A DNA stretch of 64,000 nt from Eleusine coracana subsp. coracana (Eukaryota > Streptophyta > Magnoliopsida > Poales > Poaceae): the NCBI GenBank assembly GCA_032690845.1, contig CM064430.1, positions 3,830,949 to 3,894,948 on the forward strand, given 5' to 3'. Positions 43,484 to 54,743 of this stretch are shown here, in pieces. The first letter of the stretch is position 1, and every line of letters starts with the position of its first letter. A model generated the notes under the pieces. It saw only the letters and a list, made by a program, of their open reading frames with translations, searched no databases and was not told where the DNA came from. Position numbers and translations under genes: made by a program.

Positions 43484-46400
43484 GTGAATGATGATAATAT
43501 GTATGATATGAATATTTCTACGTCTTCGTCGACTAAAGTTAACAAGAAAAGAAAGAGAACTCCAAGCGTCTCATCTAAATTATGGCACTATCGTTTAGGC
43601 CATATTTTGAGGGGGAGAATTGAGAGACTTGTAAAGAATGACATTCTTCCTCCATTAGAGTTCACAGACTTAGAACAATGCATTGATTACATTAAAGGCA
43701 AATATGTTAAAAAGATTAAGAAAGATACCAAAAGAAGCGTAGGAATATTAGAAATCATCCATACGGATATTTGTGATCTTTTTCCTGTCAAGAGTGTGGA
43801 TGGTTATGACTCGTTTATAACATTCACAGACAATCACTCCCGATATGGTTATATTTATCCAATCAAAGAAAGATCAGAGGCATTGGATAAATTCAAGATA
43901 TTTAAAACAAAAGTAGAAAATCAACATGATTTAAAGATTAAAGTCGTAAGATCCGACCGTGGGGGGGAGTACTACGGGCGACATACGCCTTATGAAAAGT
44001 CCCAGGACCTTTTGCTAGGTTCCTACAAGAAAATGGTATAGTCGTCCAATATTCTACATCGGGCGAACCACAGCAGAATGGAGTAGCAGAAAGGCTTAAT
44101 CGTACCTTGATAGATATGGTGCACAGCATGATGAGCTACTCTACAGTGCCAGTAAATTTATGGATAGAGGCTTTAAAAACCGCTATTCATATTCTTAACA
44201 GAGTTCCAAGTAAATCGGTGCCCAAAACACCATATGAATTATAGACTAGACGAGTGTCTTCGCTAGCACACCTCCGTGTGTGGGGGAGTCCTACAGAGGC
44301 TAAGATATTTAATCCAAGTCTTGAGAAATTGAATCCCAAGATAGTGAGTTACCATTTTATTGGCTACCCAGAAAAGTCCAAAGGTTATCGTTTCTACTGC
44401 ACAGATAGATATACGAAGTTTATAGAAACAAGACATGTCGTCTTCTTAGAATACGAAATGATAAGGAGGAACATGGTGGCTCGAGAGATTGATCTTGAAG
44501 AGAAGCGGGTACATGTACCTAATTTTATTAGTCAAGAACCTTTCTTCTCACTACATGTTGATGTTGCGCCTGTAATGCCTGGTGTTGTAGTACCAGTACC
44601 TGTTGTCACACCATCTGTGATACAAGAGGAACCTGCTCGTCAAGATCTAACAGATAATGATGCCACCGATATGGAGGAGGAGCCTCAAACAGATAATATG
44701 CCAGAAGAGCAGGCTCCATAAAAGCCTCAACCAGATATTATGTCAAATGAAGAGGCCCCTAGAAGGTCTCAAAGAGCTAGAAGGTCAGCAATACCAGCTG
44801 ACTATGAACTGTATAACACAGAAGAGCATCATATGGAGGATGACACCACCTTATATGAAGAAGTCATGAGCAGTGTCCACTCATCTAAATGGTTGGAGGT
44901 CATGAAAGATGAAATGAACTCAATGGGTCTCAATGAAGTTTGGGACTTAGAAGAAATTCCTAAAGGAGACAAAACAATAGGCTATAAATGGGTCTACAAG
45001 ATTAAATATGACTCTAGAGGGAATATAGAAAAGTTTATGGCACGTCTTGTGGCAAAAGGCTTTACGCAAAGAGAAAGAATTGATTACAATGAGACATTTT
45101 CTCCACTCTCTTGTAAAGATTCTTTCAGAATTATAATGGCACTAGTGGTGCATTATAATTTAGAATTACATCAGATGGATGTAAAAACGGCATTTCTAAA
45201 CGGGGATTTAGAAGAAAGAGTTTACATGGCGCAACCGAAAGGTTTTATCATGGAAGGAAAAGAAAAGATGGGATGTCGTTTGAAGAGATCCATTTATGAA
45301 TTAAAGTAAGCTTCAAGACAGTGGCACTTGAAGTTCGATGGAACAATAAAGAAATATGGATTTGAAGCAAATATTAAGGACAATTGTATTTATGCAAAGT
45401 TTAAGAATGGAAAATTTATTTTCCTAGTCTTATATGTGGATGATATTCTACTGGCCAGTAGTGATATCAGCCTACTATAAGAGACAAAGAAATTCTTGTC
45501 CTCAAACTTTGACAAGAAAGATCTTGGTGAAGCATCATATGTTTTGGGCATTGAGATTCACCGAGATAGAAGAAAATATTTATTGGGACTGTCTCAAAAG
45601 ACATATATAGAAAAGGTGTTGAAGAAATTCAACATGCACAAATGTAGTGCCACACCTGCTCCTATAGTCAAAGGTGAAAGATTTGGGGATTGGCAAAAAC
45701 CCAAGAACAAGTTCGAGCTCAATAATATGAAAATAAAACCATATGCTTCGGCTATGGGAAACTTGCAGTATGCACAAGTATGTACACGCCCTGATTTAGT
45801 ATTTGTCACGGGTTACTTGGCAGATTTCAGAGTAAACCAGACCCTGAGCACTGAAAGTTGATAAAGAAAGTCTTGTGATATTTGCAAGGAACAAAAGGCC
45901 TCATGTTAGTATACAGAAGATCAGATTCACTCTAAGTGGTGGGGTATTCTGATTTAGACTTTGCAATAGATAACACGAAATCCACATTAGAATATGTGTT
46001 TACCCTGGCAGGAGGAGCCATTTCATGGAAAAGCTTCAAACAGACTATCATGACAGGGTCTACCATATATGACGAGTTTATAGCATATTATGAGGCCACG
46101 GGGCAGGTCAATTGGCTAAAGAAATTTATACCCGGATTAAGAGTGGTTGATAGTATTGAGAAACCACTAAAGTTATACTGCGATAATAAACCAGCAGTAA
46201 TGTATGTTCACAACAATCAGTCCAGTGATATTACCAAGCACATTAATATAAAGTATTATGTTGTGAAAAATAAAGTCTAGGATCGCATTATAAGTCTCGA
46301 GCATATCAAGACTAAAAGAATGCTTGCGGATCCGCTCACGAAAGACCTACCACCCAGCATATTCAAGGAACACGTAGCCGGTATGGGGTTAAAGGAAGCT
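43484..46400 (+). pseudogene. Decayed copia pol (integrase, RT, RNase H)
   Basis: The pre-integrase zinc region (LWHYRLGH) is followed by integrase motifs IHTDICD, VVRSDRGGEY and NGVAERLNRT. A frameshift near 43975 lies between the second and third. RT motifs: LVAKGFTQRE, MDVKTAFLNGDL and LYVDDILLASSD. RNase H: GYSDLDFA and SWKSF. Stops occur at about 44242, 44719, 45307 and 45478, with further shifts near 45860. The tail ADPLTKDLPPSIFKEHV near 46330 is the usual copia C-terminal block. Confidence 0.85.
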
Positions 46401-46571
46401 TATAATTCTAGACTTAGGTCCCAAAGAAAAGTATTTGTTTCTGAACGGGAATGTGTATAGTAGTTGTTGAATCTATCGGTACTAAGCCATGATAATGAAA
46501 CATGCTCTATATGTAAATCCGTGATAAAATAGAAAATGTAAAGTGATGATAGATAAGATTTAGGGGGAGAA

Positions 46572-47134
46572 TGTTAGTAGATCTTCATGTTAGGCCCAAC
46601 GGCCCAACTCTCAGATCGCGCCCTGATCGAGGATGCCCCAACCCTCCTCTGGTTGGTGGGCCCCCGTCATCCTATGCCAAATAAAAGGAGGGGTGGAGCC
46701 GACGGCTCGCATCACGAGATTGACCTGAGCCGTAACGCCACCCCACAGAACCCTACCCGATCCAAAGGAGGGCACAGCCAGTGACGGGATTCCCCATCGC
46801 TACTGCCACGCCGTCCCTCTTCACAGCCGTTGTACCAGGCCAGTGCCGGTACAGACCCGAAGGATTTCGACACCTCTGGCCGCCGTCACCGCTTCCCCAA
46901 GACGTCGCCGACGCCCTCGACGAGATCCTCGCCGTCGACGATATGACCGAAACCGAAGCCGCCACCAGGACCTCTTCGACTCCGGCCCTCGCCGCAACAC
47001 CGGCTCCCACTCCGCTTCCACACAACCCAGGTATTCCTCACCTCTCTCCTCTCCCTCTAGATCCGAACACCAAAACTCTCTACTACATGCATGATTACCT
47101 CCCTAGATGCTAGCCTAGGCACAGAGATTCTAAC
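46572..47134 (+). repeat. 3' LTR of the truncated copia element
   Basis: 563 bases, TGTTAG...CTAACA ends, directly after the purine tract. A GC-rich, open-looking stretch inside (46781-47113) has no recognisable domain and is not called as a gene. Confidence 0.75.
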
Positions 47135-49358
47135 ATACCCATCTGCCAGTTACTGCTCTATTATGCTACCTTCTCTGCAACGTTAATGCTTAGTAATGTT
47201 TATGCTTCCAGAAAATTTTACATGCCGTATGGGTGGTCCTAATGTTTATACTTATCTCATTAAGAAGAAATTGAAATAATGCCTTATAAAGTAGTGAAGC
47301 AATATCTGTTCAACCAGCTTTTCGATATAGATTGTCATAGGATTTTGTTCAGAGATAGCATTTTACATGGTTATGTTTTTTAGTTGGTACTTTAATGAAG
47401 GAAAAAATATATCAAAATTTTAATCTTTGCAGCGCATGAATTTCTTGCTTCTTACATCCGGGTAATATCCAATTATGGTTCTCTCCAATTGTTGATAATG
47501 GTCCTGAACAGTCATGTTACAATTGCAGTAATAGATTCTGCCTGAGTTATAAATCTACAGAGCCATGAATATATAATATACCTGTTACATGAATGTATTT
47601 GTCCAAATAGTCCACTTAAGAAATACAATTTCACAAGTAAAACATAATGATATAATACCAATATGACAAATTTGTGCTTCAGATGTGCTACCAATCTGAC
47701 TCTTTAGCAGTGAATGAAGGCATCTATGATCCATCTAACAGAGAGTGATGATCTTTTGGCAGTCCAGCTATAATGTTCAATCTGAAAACCTCCTGGGCAA
47801 AGCTGACAAGCTGATGATGATACAATTCATGGGTTATTGATACTAGCGACCACCATGTTGTATTGAACGAGCCCACTGTCATTTCATATTAGATATAATT
47901 AGGAAAAAAAATCCTTCACCGAAAATCAATTGCCCATTTCTTGCGTGCATTTCAAATGTTATTCTTGGCTTATAGAAGTTGTTTTGACACACAACTTAAC
48001 TTTGTTGCAGCAGGCAGTACTGCCATTTGTGTGTCCTGCTGAGACATGAAAATTTAATGCATGGTTTAAACAGAGGTAATATTTCACAAATTTCTCAACT
48101 TGACGTGAGTAAATATGTCATAACTTCTGTTCATCCTGTGTGTTTTATTTTATTAATATTTTGAGGAGCATGATATACACATGTTAATCAGGCTTTCATA
48201 TACTACTCAAAGCACATCACATCCAGCCGAGCACAGACTTCCAAGGCATGCTTCTGCATGATGTTGCCTCAGTATGTTATGGTATCATCGTGGACGAAAA
48301 TATAATAATAATAATTATTACTTATTGAGATTCAGTAACCGATATACTTCAATTACATCATCTTCTTCTTTATATTATTCCCATTCAATTGTTTCAAGCT
48401 CTTAAGTTTCTTAGATTACACACGATTTTATTGTATCGTCTTTCTTTACGGTTTTTTATTCCCACAACAACGCGCGGGGTTTCGGCTAGTTAAAGTTTTA
48501 ATCATGTGGTACCAAGGTAGTGAACATGACATAATTTTGTATAGTGCATATATATCTTCACAATATAGATAAACAAATGTAAGGTCAAAATTATTTTGCA
48601 CAAATACATGAAGGATTTATACTTTAATGTAACTTACAAGTTAATGTTAGAGTTCATAGTGATGTGAATAGTTTCTTGTGTCTATTATTTTTTAATCACA
48701 TAATATACAATGATTTTCAATTAATAAGCAAGTCAAGATAGGAATCTTATCGTAAGGCTGATAGATTTTTCACTCAAAATCTAATATTGATGTGAATATA
48801 ATGAATGCTAGACAAGTATTGTAATATAACACTATATATAAAACATGTTCGTACAAATCAATTAATTATAGTGAGAATCTTAGAGTTAGATGTAATAATG
48901 AGAATAGATTATGCTGAGAAAGATGAGATAGTTTTGTTTTCGTTGCAATCAGGTGTATATAAAGAGAAAAATAAAAAAATTATGTTGGATATAGATGTAT
49001 TGACTAATTTATCGTATATAAAGAGACGAAAAGGTTGTGATGGATATAAGATGCATGCATTATTTTGTTTGATTTGCTAGAATCCTACAGCGAAGAATTG
49101 TTTTTAAAAATTAATATAAACAAACAATTTTATTTTTCCCGTTTCTTTTTAATGAGCTGATTGCAGGATTATTGGATCTTATCTCTGTGTTGTTGCCAAA
49201 TAAATATTTTGTTTTTTTGGCAATTTTGGTTATTCATAGCTCTATCATACCTAAAGAAAATAATGAATAGACATTAGGGGATCCAATAGGCGATGGTGAT
49301 TCTACAACCACATCGTAGTGCACTGCATTATCACATAGCCGAAGAGGCAATGATACTC
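47135..49358. other. Intergenic with a Helitron-like 3' end
   Basis: Near 48470-48489, ...CAACGCGCGGGGTTTCGG is followed by CTAG and T, similar to Helitron termini, though the hairpin is weak. A weak match to the AT-rich dispersed repeat follows (48500-48800). No gene recognised. Confidence 0.4.
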
Positions 49359-50399
49359 TCATAAACCACAACGCACAAACCGCCTAATGACCCGGATTAG
49401 CTCGTCAGACGCCTCGCCCCACGGCTCGAAGACGAAGAACCCATGGCCCTGCCCCGCGAACGCGACGAGCTCAACCCGCTTTCCCGCCGCCTTCATCCTC
49501 GCCACGTAATCCGCCACACGGTCACGCAGCACGTCCTTCTCCGGTTCCACGACGAGCGCCGGCGGGAAGGCATCGGCCTCGTGCAGCGGCACGCTCCCCG
49601 GCGCGAACGGGTTCGCCGCCTGGTGGTCCCTGGTCGCGCCCACGGGCAGCGCCAGGCGCCACATCTGGTCGAACAGCACCGTGCCCATGAAGTCGCCGGC
49701 GCCGGCGTCGCGCGACGCGGCCTCTGACGGCGTCCTCTCCTCGCCGCCGAAGTACGGCCACAGCATCACGCACCCGGCCAGCCGCGCCGGCGCGAGGGCG
49801 AGCCGTCCCGACCCGTGTTTCACGGCGATGTGGTGCGCGATGTTGCCGCCGGCGGAGTCGCCGCAGACGAACACCCTGTCGAAGTCGGCCGACTCGGCGA
49901 GCCACGTGTCGGCACCGGCGGGCTCTGCGGCTTGGATGCGCAGCCAGGAGAAGACGGACTCGGCGTCGTCGTGCGCCGCGGGGAGGCGGTGCTCCGGCGC
50001 GAGGCGGTAGTCGGCGGAGAGGACGACGGCGGGGAGCTCGGCGGCGAGGCGGAGCGCGCCGGCGTGGAAGTTGGGGATCTCGAAGCTGCCGATGCAGAAG
50101 CTGCCGCCGTGGAAGTACACGAGCACCGGCAGCTTCTTTCCTTCGCTGGTGGAGGTGGGCCTGTACATGCGGAGCCGGAGGCTGTGGGTGGCGTCGTAGA
50201 CGACGTCCTTCCACTGGACGGGCAGGTCGGACGGCACGTCGGAGATGAGGGGGAGCGCGGAGAGGTCGGCGGCGCGCGTCACCGTGCCGTCGCTGAGCAG
50301 CTGCACGACGCCGAGGCAGTCCTCGACGACGCGCGGCGGTTCCGAGCCTGAACCGGCCGACGCCGCCGCCGCTGGCGTGGTGGACGACGACAACGACAT
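49359..50399 (-). CDS. Carboxylesterase CXE-3 (alpha/beta hydrolase)
   Basis: Single exon, 346 residues, starting MSLSSSTTPAAAASAG. Motifs: HGGS at 97-100 (a common plant variant of HGGG), DYRLAPEHRLPAAHDD at 130-145, GDSAGGN with Ser182, Asp289 in PEKDVL and His319 in GHGF; the triad is complete. It shares WPYFGGEERTPSEAA and most of the core with CXE-2, so they are recent tandem relatives. The C-terminus FEPWGEASDELIRV is also preserved in the relic at 42888. Predicted soluble esterase; having the catalytic His argues against a gibberellin-receptor role. Substrate unknown. Confidence 0.92.
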   Translation of the reverse strand: MSLSSSTTPAAAASAGSGSEPPRVVEDCLGVVQLLSDGTVTRAADLSALPLISDVPSDLPVQWKDVVYDATHSLRLRMYRPTSTSEGKKLPVLVYFHGGSFCIGSFEIPNFHAGALRLAAELPAVVLSADYRLAPEHRLPAAHDDAESVFSWLRIQAAEPAGADTWLAESADFDRVFVCGDSAGGNIAHHIAVKHGSGRLALAPARLAGCVMLWPYFGGEERTPSEAASRDAGAGDFMGTVLFDQMWRLALPVGATRDHQAANPFAPGSVPLHEADAFPPALVVEPEKDVLRDRVADYVARMKAAGKRVELVAFAGQGHGFFVFEPWGEASDELIRVIRRFVRCGL

Positions 50400-50689
50400 G
50401 ACTCTTTGCTTGCAGCTGAAGTGTCAGGTGTGCAAGCTTCAAGCGTGGGCGATGGCCCATAAATACCAGCATCTGGCTAAGCAAATTGCGGTTATCTTTT
50501 ACATTGCCTAATACGAGGGATTTTTCTCATGGGAAAGATACAGCCCGTGCCGCGAAGGACGACAAGTTCACTTTCTTCAACACGTGTCGAAGTAATTTGG
50601 GCTTCAGACAAAGCTTCTACTGTACTCGTTTAATTCAGTCCTACTGAAACAGGGAAGTGTTCATTCAGATGTGACATAAGAGTCACCAG

Positions 50690-50880
50690 GTTACAGAGAA
50701 GATAAGCTCGAATTCAATGGTGGTCAGCTTTGCTCCATGGGTTCCTGTCATGCAACCGCCGCGGCCAATGCTATTGATCGGCCGGCTAGCTGTGCCGTCG
50801 CTATAATCGCACAGGGTGCCATCAACTTGCTCCGAGGTGGATAGCCCTGGTGGACGCTGAAGCATTTTGTGGCTCCGTCT
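50690..50880 (-). pseudogene. Probable relic of a carboxylesterase N-terminal region
   Basis: Minus-strand frame contains DYSDGTASRPINS, like the N-terminal SDGTV.R block of the esterases, followed by sequence that also resembles the plus-strand relic at 51495-51660 (ATAGCATT..GGCC). Too short and degraded for certainty. Confidence 0.35.
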
Positions 50881-51207
50881 CGCTTGCCGCTGCGATAAGA
50901 TTCAGAATTGCAGTCTTATGTCCTCCAAATCTAGCTAAAATCAAGGTTCATTTTTTTCCGCTCCTGCCTCTTTAGAGGAACTACGGCGAACAGATATGCC
51001 GTACAAAACTTATTTATTCAACATATATGCAAGTAAAACATACAAAGATTTATGAAAGTGGGGAACAAGAGAGCTAACAATCCAATCTAAGCTATTATCA
51101 CTTAGTCAATGCTGTTCTCAAACAATTTTGAATAACAACCTGAAATGACAGCACATGGTTCAAAGGAAAAACAGAACAATGCTCTGTTCTACCGATGAAA
51201 ACTTATA

Positions 51208-51415
51208 CTCCCTACATTTCAAATTAAATATCATTCTATCATCTAAGGCATGTGCTATAATACATGCCATTGTTACTTTCAAATGCACCTTTTTATCTTC
51301 CCATTAAATCTCTACTTCTATATTTCTCCTTATTTTCTGCATATCATAACTTTTTCATTTTTTTCTTTAATTTTTATGTCAAAGCTAGAATGACATCTAT
51401 TTCAAACGGATGGAG
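51208..51415. mobile_element. Stowaway-type MITE
   Basis: The ends CTCCCTACATTTCAAATTAA and the inverted ...ATTTCAAACGGATGGAG are flanked by TA (51206-51207, 51416-51417). 208 bases, non-coding. Sequences on either side (TTCAAAGGAAAAACAGA...) are repeated near 51160 and 51423. Confidence 0.75.
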
Positions 51416-51494
51416 TAAATGAGTTCAAAGGAAAAACAGAGCAAGCTCTATTCTGCTGACGATAAACGATAAAGCCATATCTTTTTCTCCCCTT

Positions 51495-51660
51495 TCAGTT
51501 GTAGTTTTGTCCAAATCGTCAAGGACGTCCTCAGCGTGCTCAACGACGGCACCGTCATCTGGTCCATAGCATTTTGGCCTTTCGGGGCTATGGTGGCATC
51601 CAAACATCCACCTTGGCTGCTTCCTCTCAAATTAGAATTTGAGAGAGATAAAAAGAAGTA
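51495..51660 (+). pseudogene. Relic of a carboxylesterase N-terminus, opposite strand
   Basis: Plus-strand translation IVKDVLSVLNDGTVIW aligns with VVEDCLGVVQLLSDGTV of CXE-3 (residues 24-40). After that the frame is only weakly similar and no core motifs follow. Orientation is opposite to CXE-3, implying an inverted duplicate remnant. Confidence 0.55.
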
Positions 51661-52044
51661 TGCTACAGCGATAAAAGAAGCTACGCAGCTATCGCTGCCA
51701 TGAGCATGATGCTACTGTAAATTCACATCCATGCAGTTGGGAGCTCGCGGGCTAACACATTTATCATTCTGCCATTTGGTGCAGCAAGATAAACCGGTAA
51801 GACTTCCTCAATTCTAGCATTACTGTCCCATCTAATCAGTTCAAGCTTTTATTATAATAATCATTTCCACTTATGGGTCCTAATAAGCGGCTTTAATACC
51901 AGATTTTTATCCGTTACCATCATCTGTTTCTATTTAAGTATACAATTTATGACGCATCGAGTGCCCGTCACTAAGCTCGTATGATCTAACATTAACAAAC
52001 TAGCGCTGTTGGTTTAGACGACGAAAAAGAAGGGGACGCGGGGA

Positions 52045-52062
52045 GGGGGGGGGGGGGGGGGG
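52045..52062 (+). repeat. Homopolymer run of 18 G
   Basis: Eighteen consecutive G after GGGGACGCGGGGA. Run length may be approximate in the assembly. Confidence 0.9.
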
Positions 52063-53199
52063 CACACCGACAGGTGCTGGAGCCCGCCCTAAGCCTAGAC
52101 AATCGGCAAGGTCAACCTTGGCACCTGTGTGTCAGCTCTCAGCGGCTTCTGCGAGCATATGCCATGGTCGGGAGGAGAATGGTTGGTGGAGAAGAAGAGG
52201 TTGAGGAGGAGAAGAGTGGCAGCCCGGGCCTGAAGGGAGGCTGATTAGGGTTGCACTACCTCGAGCCCCACTATGTATAGGCTGTGGCAAAAGTTAGTAA
52301 CGGGCCACGGTTTGGGTCTGTCACTATCTTTTGCCGTCGGAAAAAAGTGATGGACCCAGACATGTCCATTGCTATCTTGAGTCATATAGTAACGGATGGG
52401 CCTCCTTGGGCCAATTTTGTAACAGGTCTTGAGATATTTGTTACCAAGTGTTTTTAGGCTCTTGTCACTAGAAATAATTTTTTAATTGTGGCACTCTACA
52501 AGATTTTCTCAAAGATTATGACGCTTGAATTATTTAATGCACGTTCCCCTATTGTATCCGACACAAGCATCTAATATTGTATCCAATAGAAGCATTTAAG
52601 ATGCTAGTAGTATGCTACTCAAAAGCTTCTGTTATCAAGTTGTACCCAGCATAAGCATTTAAAATGATATATCAAGATACAATTCTCCATCTCTTGAAGA
52701 TATCTTTGCATGATGCATGTATGCAATAATATCTTTAAGATAGCTCAAGCCTTTCATTTATCTCGAAGGTAGAAAAACTGTTAATAACTTCTCTCGCAGC
52801 CATTCTAAATAATTCATACTGTCCAGTAATGTGCATGCTACCGTTGAGATAAATGATATAAATGTTATGTATCCATGGCTTGTAGATGGCTCCTGCAGTC
52901 TATTTGAATGTAACATAAATTCTTTACCATCCACGCCATGTTGATAGGAAGTTGTTCGTATCCACTGTACATAGCTCCTGCCGCCCACTTCTACCAAATA
53001 TTAACCATTATAATTAATATGCATGCTACTAATCATCTGTATGAAAGAATTCCAAATCACTCTCCAAGATCTATATCCAAAACCTCCCAATCTGTCTATA
53101 TATGCTCATCATGTGGACATACCAGCATCGCTAACATACTCTTTACTTCTTTCCTTTGCCATTGGTGTAAGGCTATTGTTCTATACAATCACTGCAGAG
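52063..53199. other. Intergenic; possible CACTA-like subterminal sequence
   Basis: Between about 52285 and 52490 the phrases TAGTAACGG, GTAACAGG and GTTACCAAG recur, ending near CACTAGAAATAAT. This is reminiscent of CACTA transposon ends, but no partner end was found. The remaining 700 bases are AT-rich and include the promoter side of the next gene. Confidence 0.3.
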
Positions 53200-54582
53200 A
53201 TGAAGCTCTTGTCAGGTCTTGCTATTGCCACTGCACTGCTTTTGAATAATCTCTTCCTCATGGCCACCCCCATTATCGACCACCCAGTAGTGCCCAACAC
53301 TAGCTCCACCGGTTTAAGCTTCCAGCTTGTCACCAACCATAAGGGTCTAGACCACACTAGTATCCATCGTGATTGTGATGGTTTCCTGCATTTGCATCAC
53401 AACGTAAGCACCAACCAGATACCAATATGCAATAGCACCTCGGTGACTAATGTCACACTCACATCCCTAAGCCTAGAGATGGCTCCGCACCCGGTGAGAC
53501 TCCCAACCGTCTTGCTCGTCCATTTGGGCTCTGATCAAACCCAATACATGCTCAAGGTTGACACCACAAGCATCTTGACATGGCTGCAGTGCAAGCCGTG
53601 TGAGCCGCAAGCCCGACAACACAGCCCTATTTTCGATCCAGCTACCTCGTCAACCTTTCAGAACATACCGGGCACGAGCCTTATCTGCCGACATCCTTAC
53701 CAGTCTGTGTTTTCTGGGGCTCGATGCAGTTTCCACATTACTGGCCCGAGTAGCATGTCAGTCGACGGCTACCTCGCTCATGAGAAATTATCTGTAGGGA
53801 ACTATGTTGTAGAAACACAATTCCTCCTGGGTTGCTCCCACTCCACCCATAATTTTAACAACAGGGACATGTACGCTGGTGTCACTAACATTGGAAGGGC
53901 ACCAACCTCGCTCGTAATGCAAGTCGCAGCTCGCGGTATGTCACGGTTCTCGTACTGCCTCGTTGGGAGCACAAGCAAAGCTCTCCGCCAGGGATTTCTT
54001 CGATTTGGCACTGACATCCCCCTCAATCCGCAGTATAGGATCACTAGAATTTTACCAGCTCTCAATGCAGAGGATTCAGAGTACTACGTTAGCCTTGTTG
54101 GCGTCAGCCTGGGCACACGCAGACTCGACGGGATTAGCCAAGAGATGTTTGCGCGCTCTAAGGATGGACAAGGTGGGTGTGTGGTTGACCTTGGCACGTC
54201 ACTGACAATGATAGTCCAGGAGGCATACTCAGTTGTTGAGGAGGAGATGTGGTCGGACCTTCAAAGCCAGGGAGTGGAGCGAGTTAAACAACCTGGGTTT
54301 AGCCTGTGTGTACGGATGACCAACGAGATAAAGGGGCGCCTCCCATCACTATCTCTTCACTTCGCTGAGGAGGAAGCGACGCTGGTGTTATCATCGAAGC
54401 AGCTATTCTTGATGATGAATGATGAACATGGGCAGATCGCATGCCTTGCCATGACGCCAGGACATCGAACCATCATTGGTGCATTTCAGCAGATAGATAC
54501 ACGGTTCGTCTACGATATTAAGGATTCCACACTCTCCTTTGCACCAGAGTCATGCATCAGGGATAGTAAGGAAGTCATTTAG
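53200..54582 (+). CDS. Nepenthesin-like aspartic protease homologue with altered active-site loops
   Basis: 460 residues, single exon. The start MKLLSGLAIATALLLNNLFL was chosen because it gives a signal peptide; an in-frame ATG at 53023 would put 59 extra residues before it. The fold of plant A1B (nepenthesin-type) proteases is visible: a first active-site loop at about 119-128, Cys-rich loop WLQCKPC, GARCSFHI, FLLGCSHS, NIGRAPTSLVMQ, FSYCLV, a second loop near 330 and a C-terminal IIGAFQQ block. The usual D-T-G-S is D-T-T-S (KVDTTS, Asp121), and the second D-S/T-G-T is D-L-G-T (VVDLGTS, Asp330). Both catalytic Asp remain, but the first loop glycine is lost. It may be a weak or inactive secreted protease-like protein. 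The intact frame suggests selection or a recent origin. Confidence 0.85.
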   Translation: MKLLSGLAIATALLLNNLFLMATPIIDHPVVPNTSSTGLSFQLVTNHKGLDHTSIHRDCDGFLHLHHNVSTNQIPICNSTSVTNVTLTSLSLEMAPHPVRLPTVLLVHLGSDQTQYMLKVDTTSILTWLQCKPCEPQARQHSPIFDPATSSTFQNIPGTSLICRHPYQSVFSGARCSFHITGPSSMSVDGYLAHEKLSVGNYVVETQFLLGCSHSTHNFNNRDMYAGVTNIGRAPTSLVMQVAARGMSRFSYCLVGSTSKALRQGFLRFGTDIPLNPQYRITRILPALNAEDSEYYVSLVGVSLGTRRLDGISQEMFARSKDGQGGCVVDLGTSLTMIVQEAYSVVEEEMWSDLQSQGVERVKQPGFSLCVRMTNEIKGRLPSLSLHFAEEEATLVLSSKQLFLMMNDEHGQIACLAMTPGHRTIIGAFQQIDTRFVYDIKDSTLSFAPESCIRDSKEVI

Positions 54583-54743
54583 ATGGCCATGGTGTTCATA
54601 GTAATACTCTTCATGCTAATCAGGAGTGCAATGAAATAATGAGATGTGTTATGACATAATATGCCTCAAAATTAAATTCCCTTAAACGTAAGAAATAATC
54701 AGTTTTTCATATCCGCCTAGCAATCCCATGTTCAGGTGAGATA

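Larger units (their letters stand above)
43477..47134 (+). mobile_element. 5'-truncated Ty1/copia retrotransposon
   Basis: Integrase, RT, RNase H, a purine tract (TTAGGGGGAGAA, about 46559-46571) and a 3' LTR remain; gag, protease and the 5' LTR are absent. The break coincides with the MITE at 42979-43468. It is unrelated in sequence detail to the intact element at 25955. Confidence 0.8.

Noticed and set aside
46781..47113. Open frame inside the truncated copia LTR
   Set aside because: Lies wholly within an LTR and has no domain; probably GC-driven.
19405..50399. Gibberellin receptor (GID1) identity for the CXE genes
   Set aside because: All three keep the catalytic His that GID1 receptors lack, and their N-terminal regions follow the esterase pattern.
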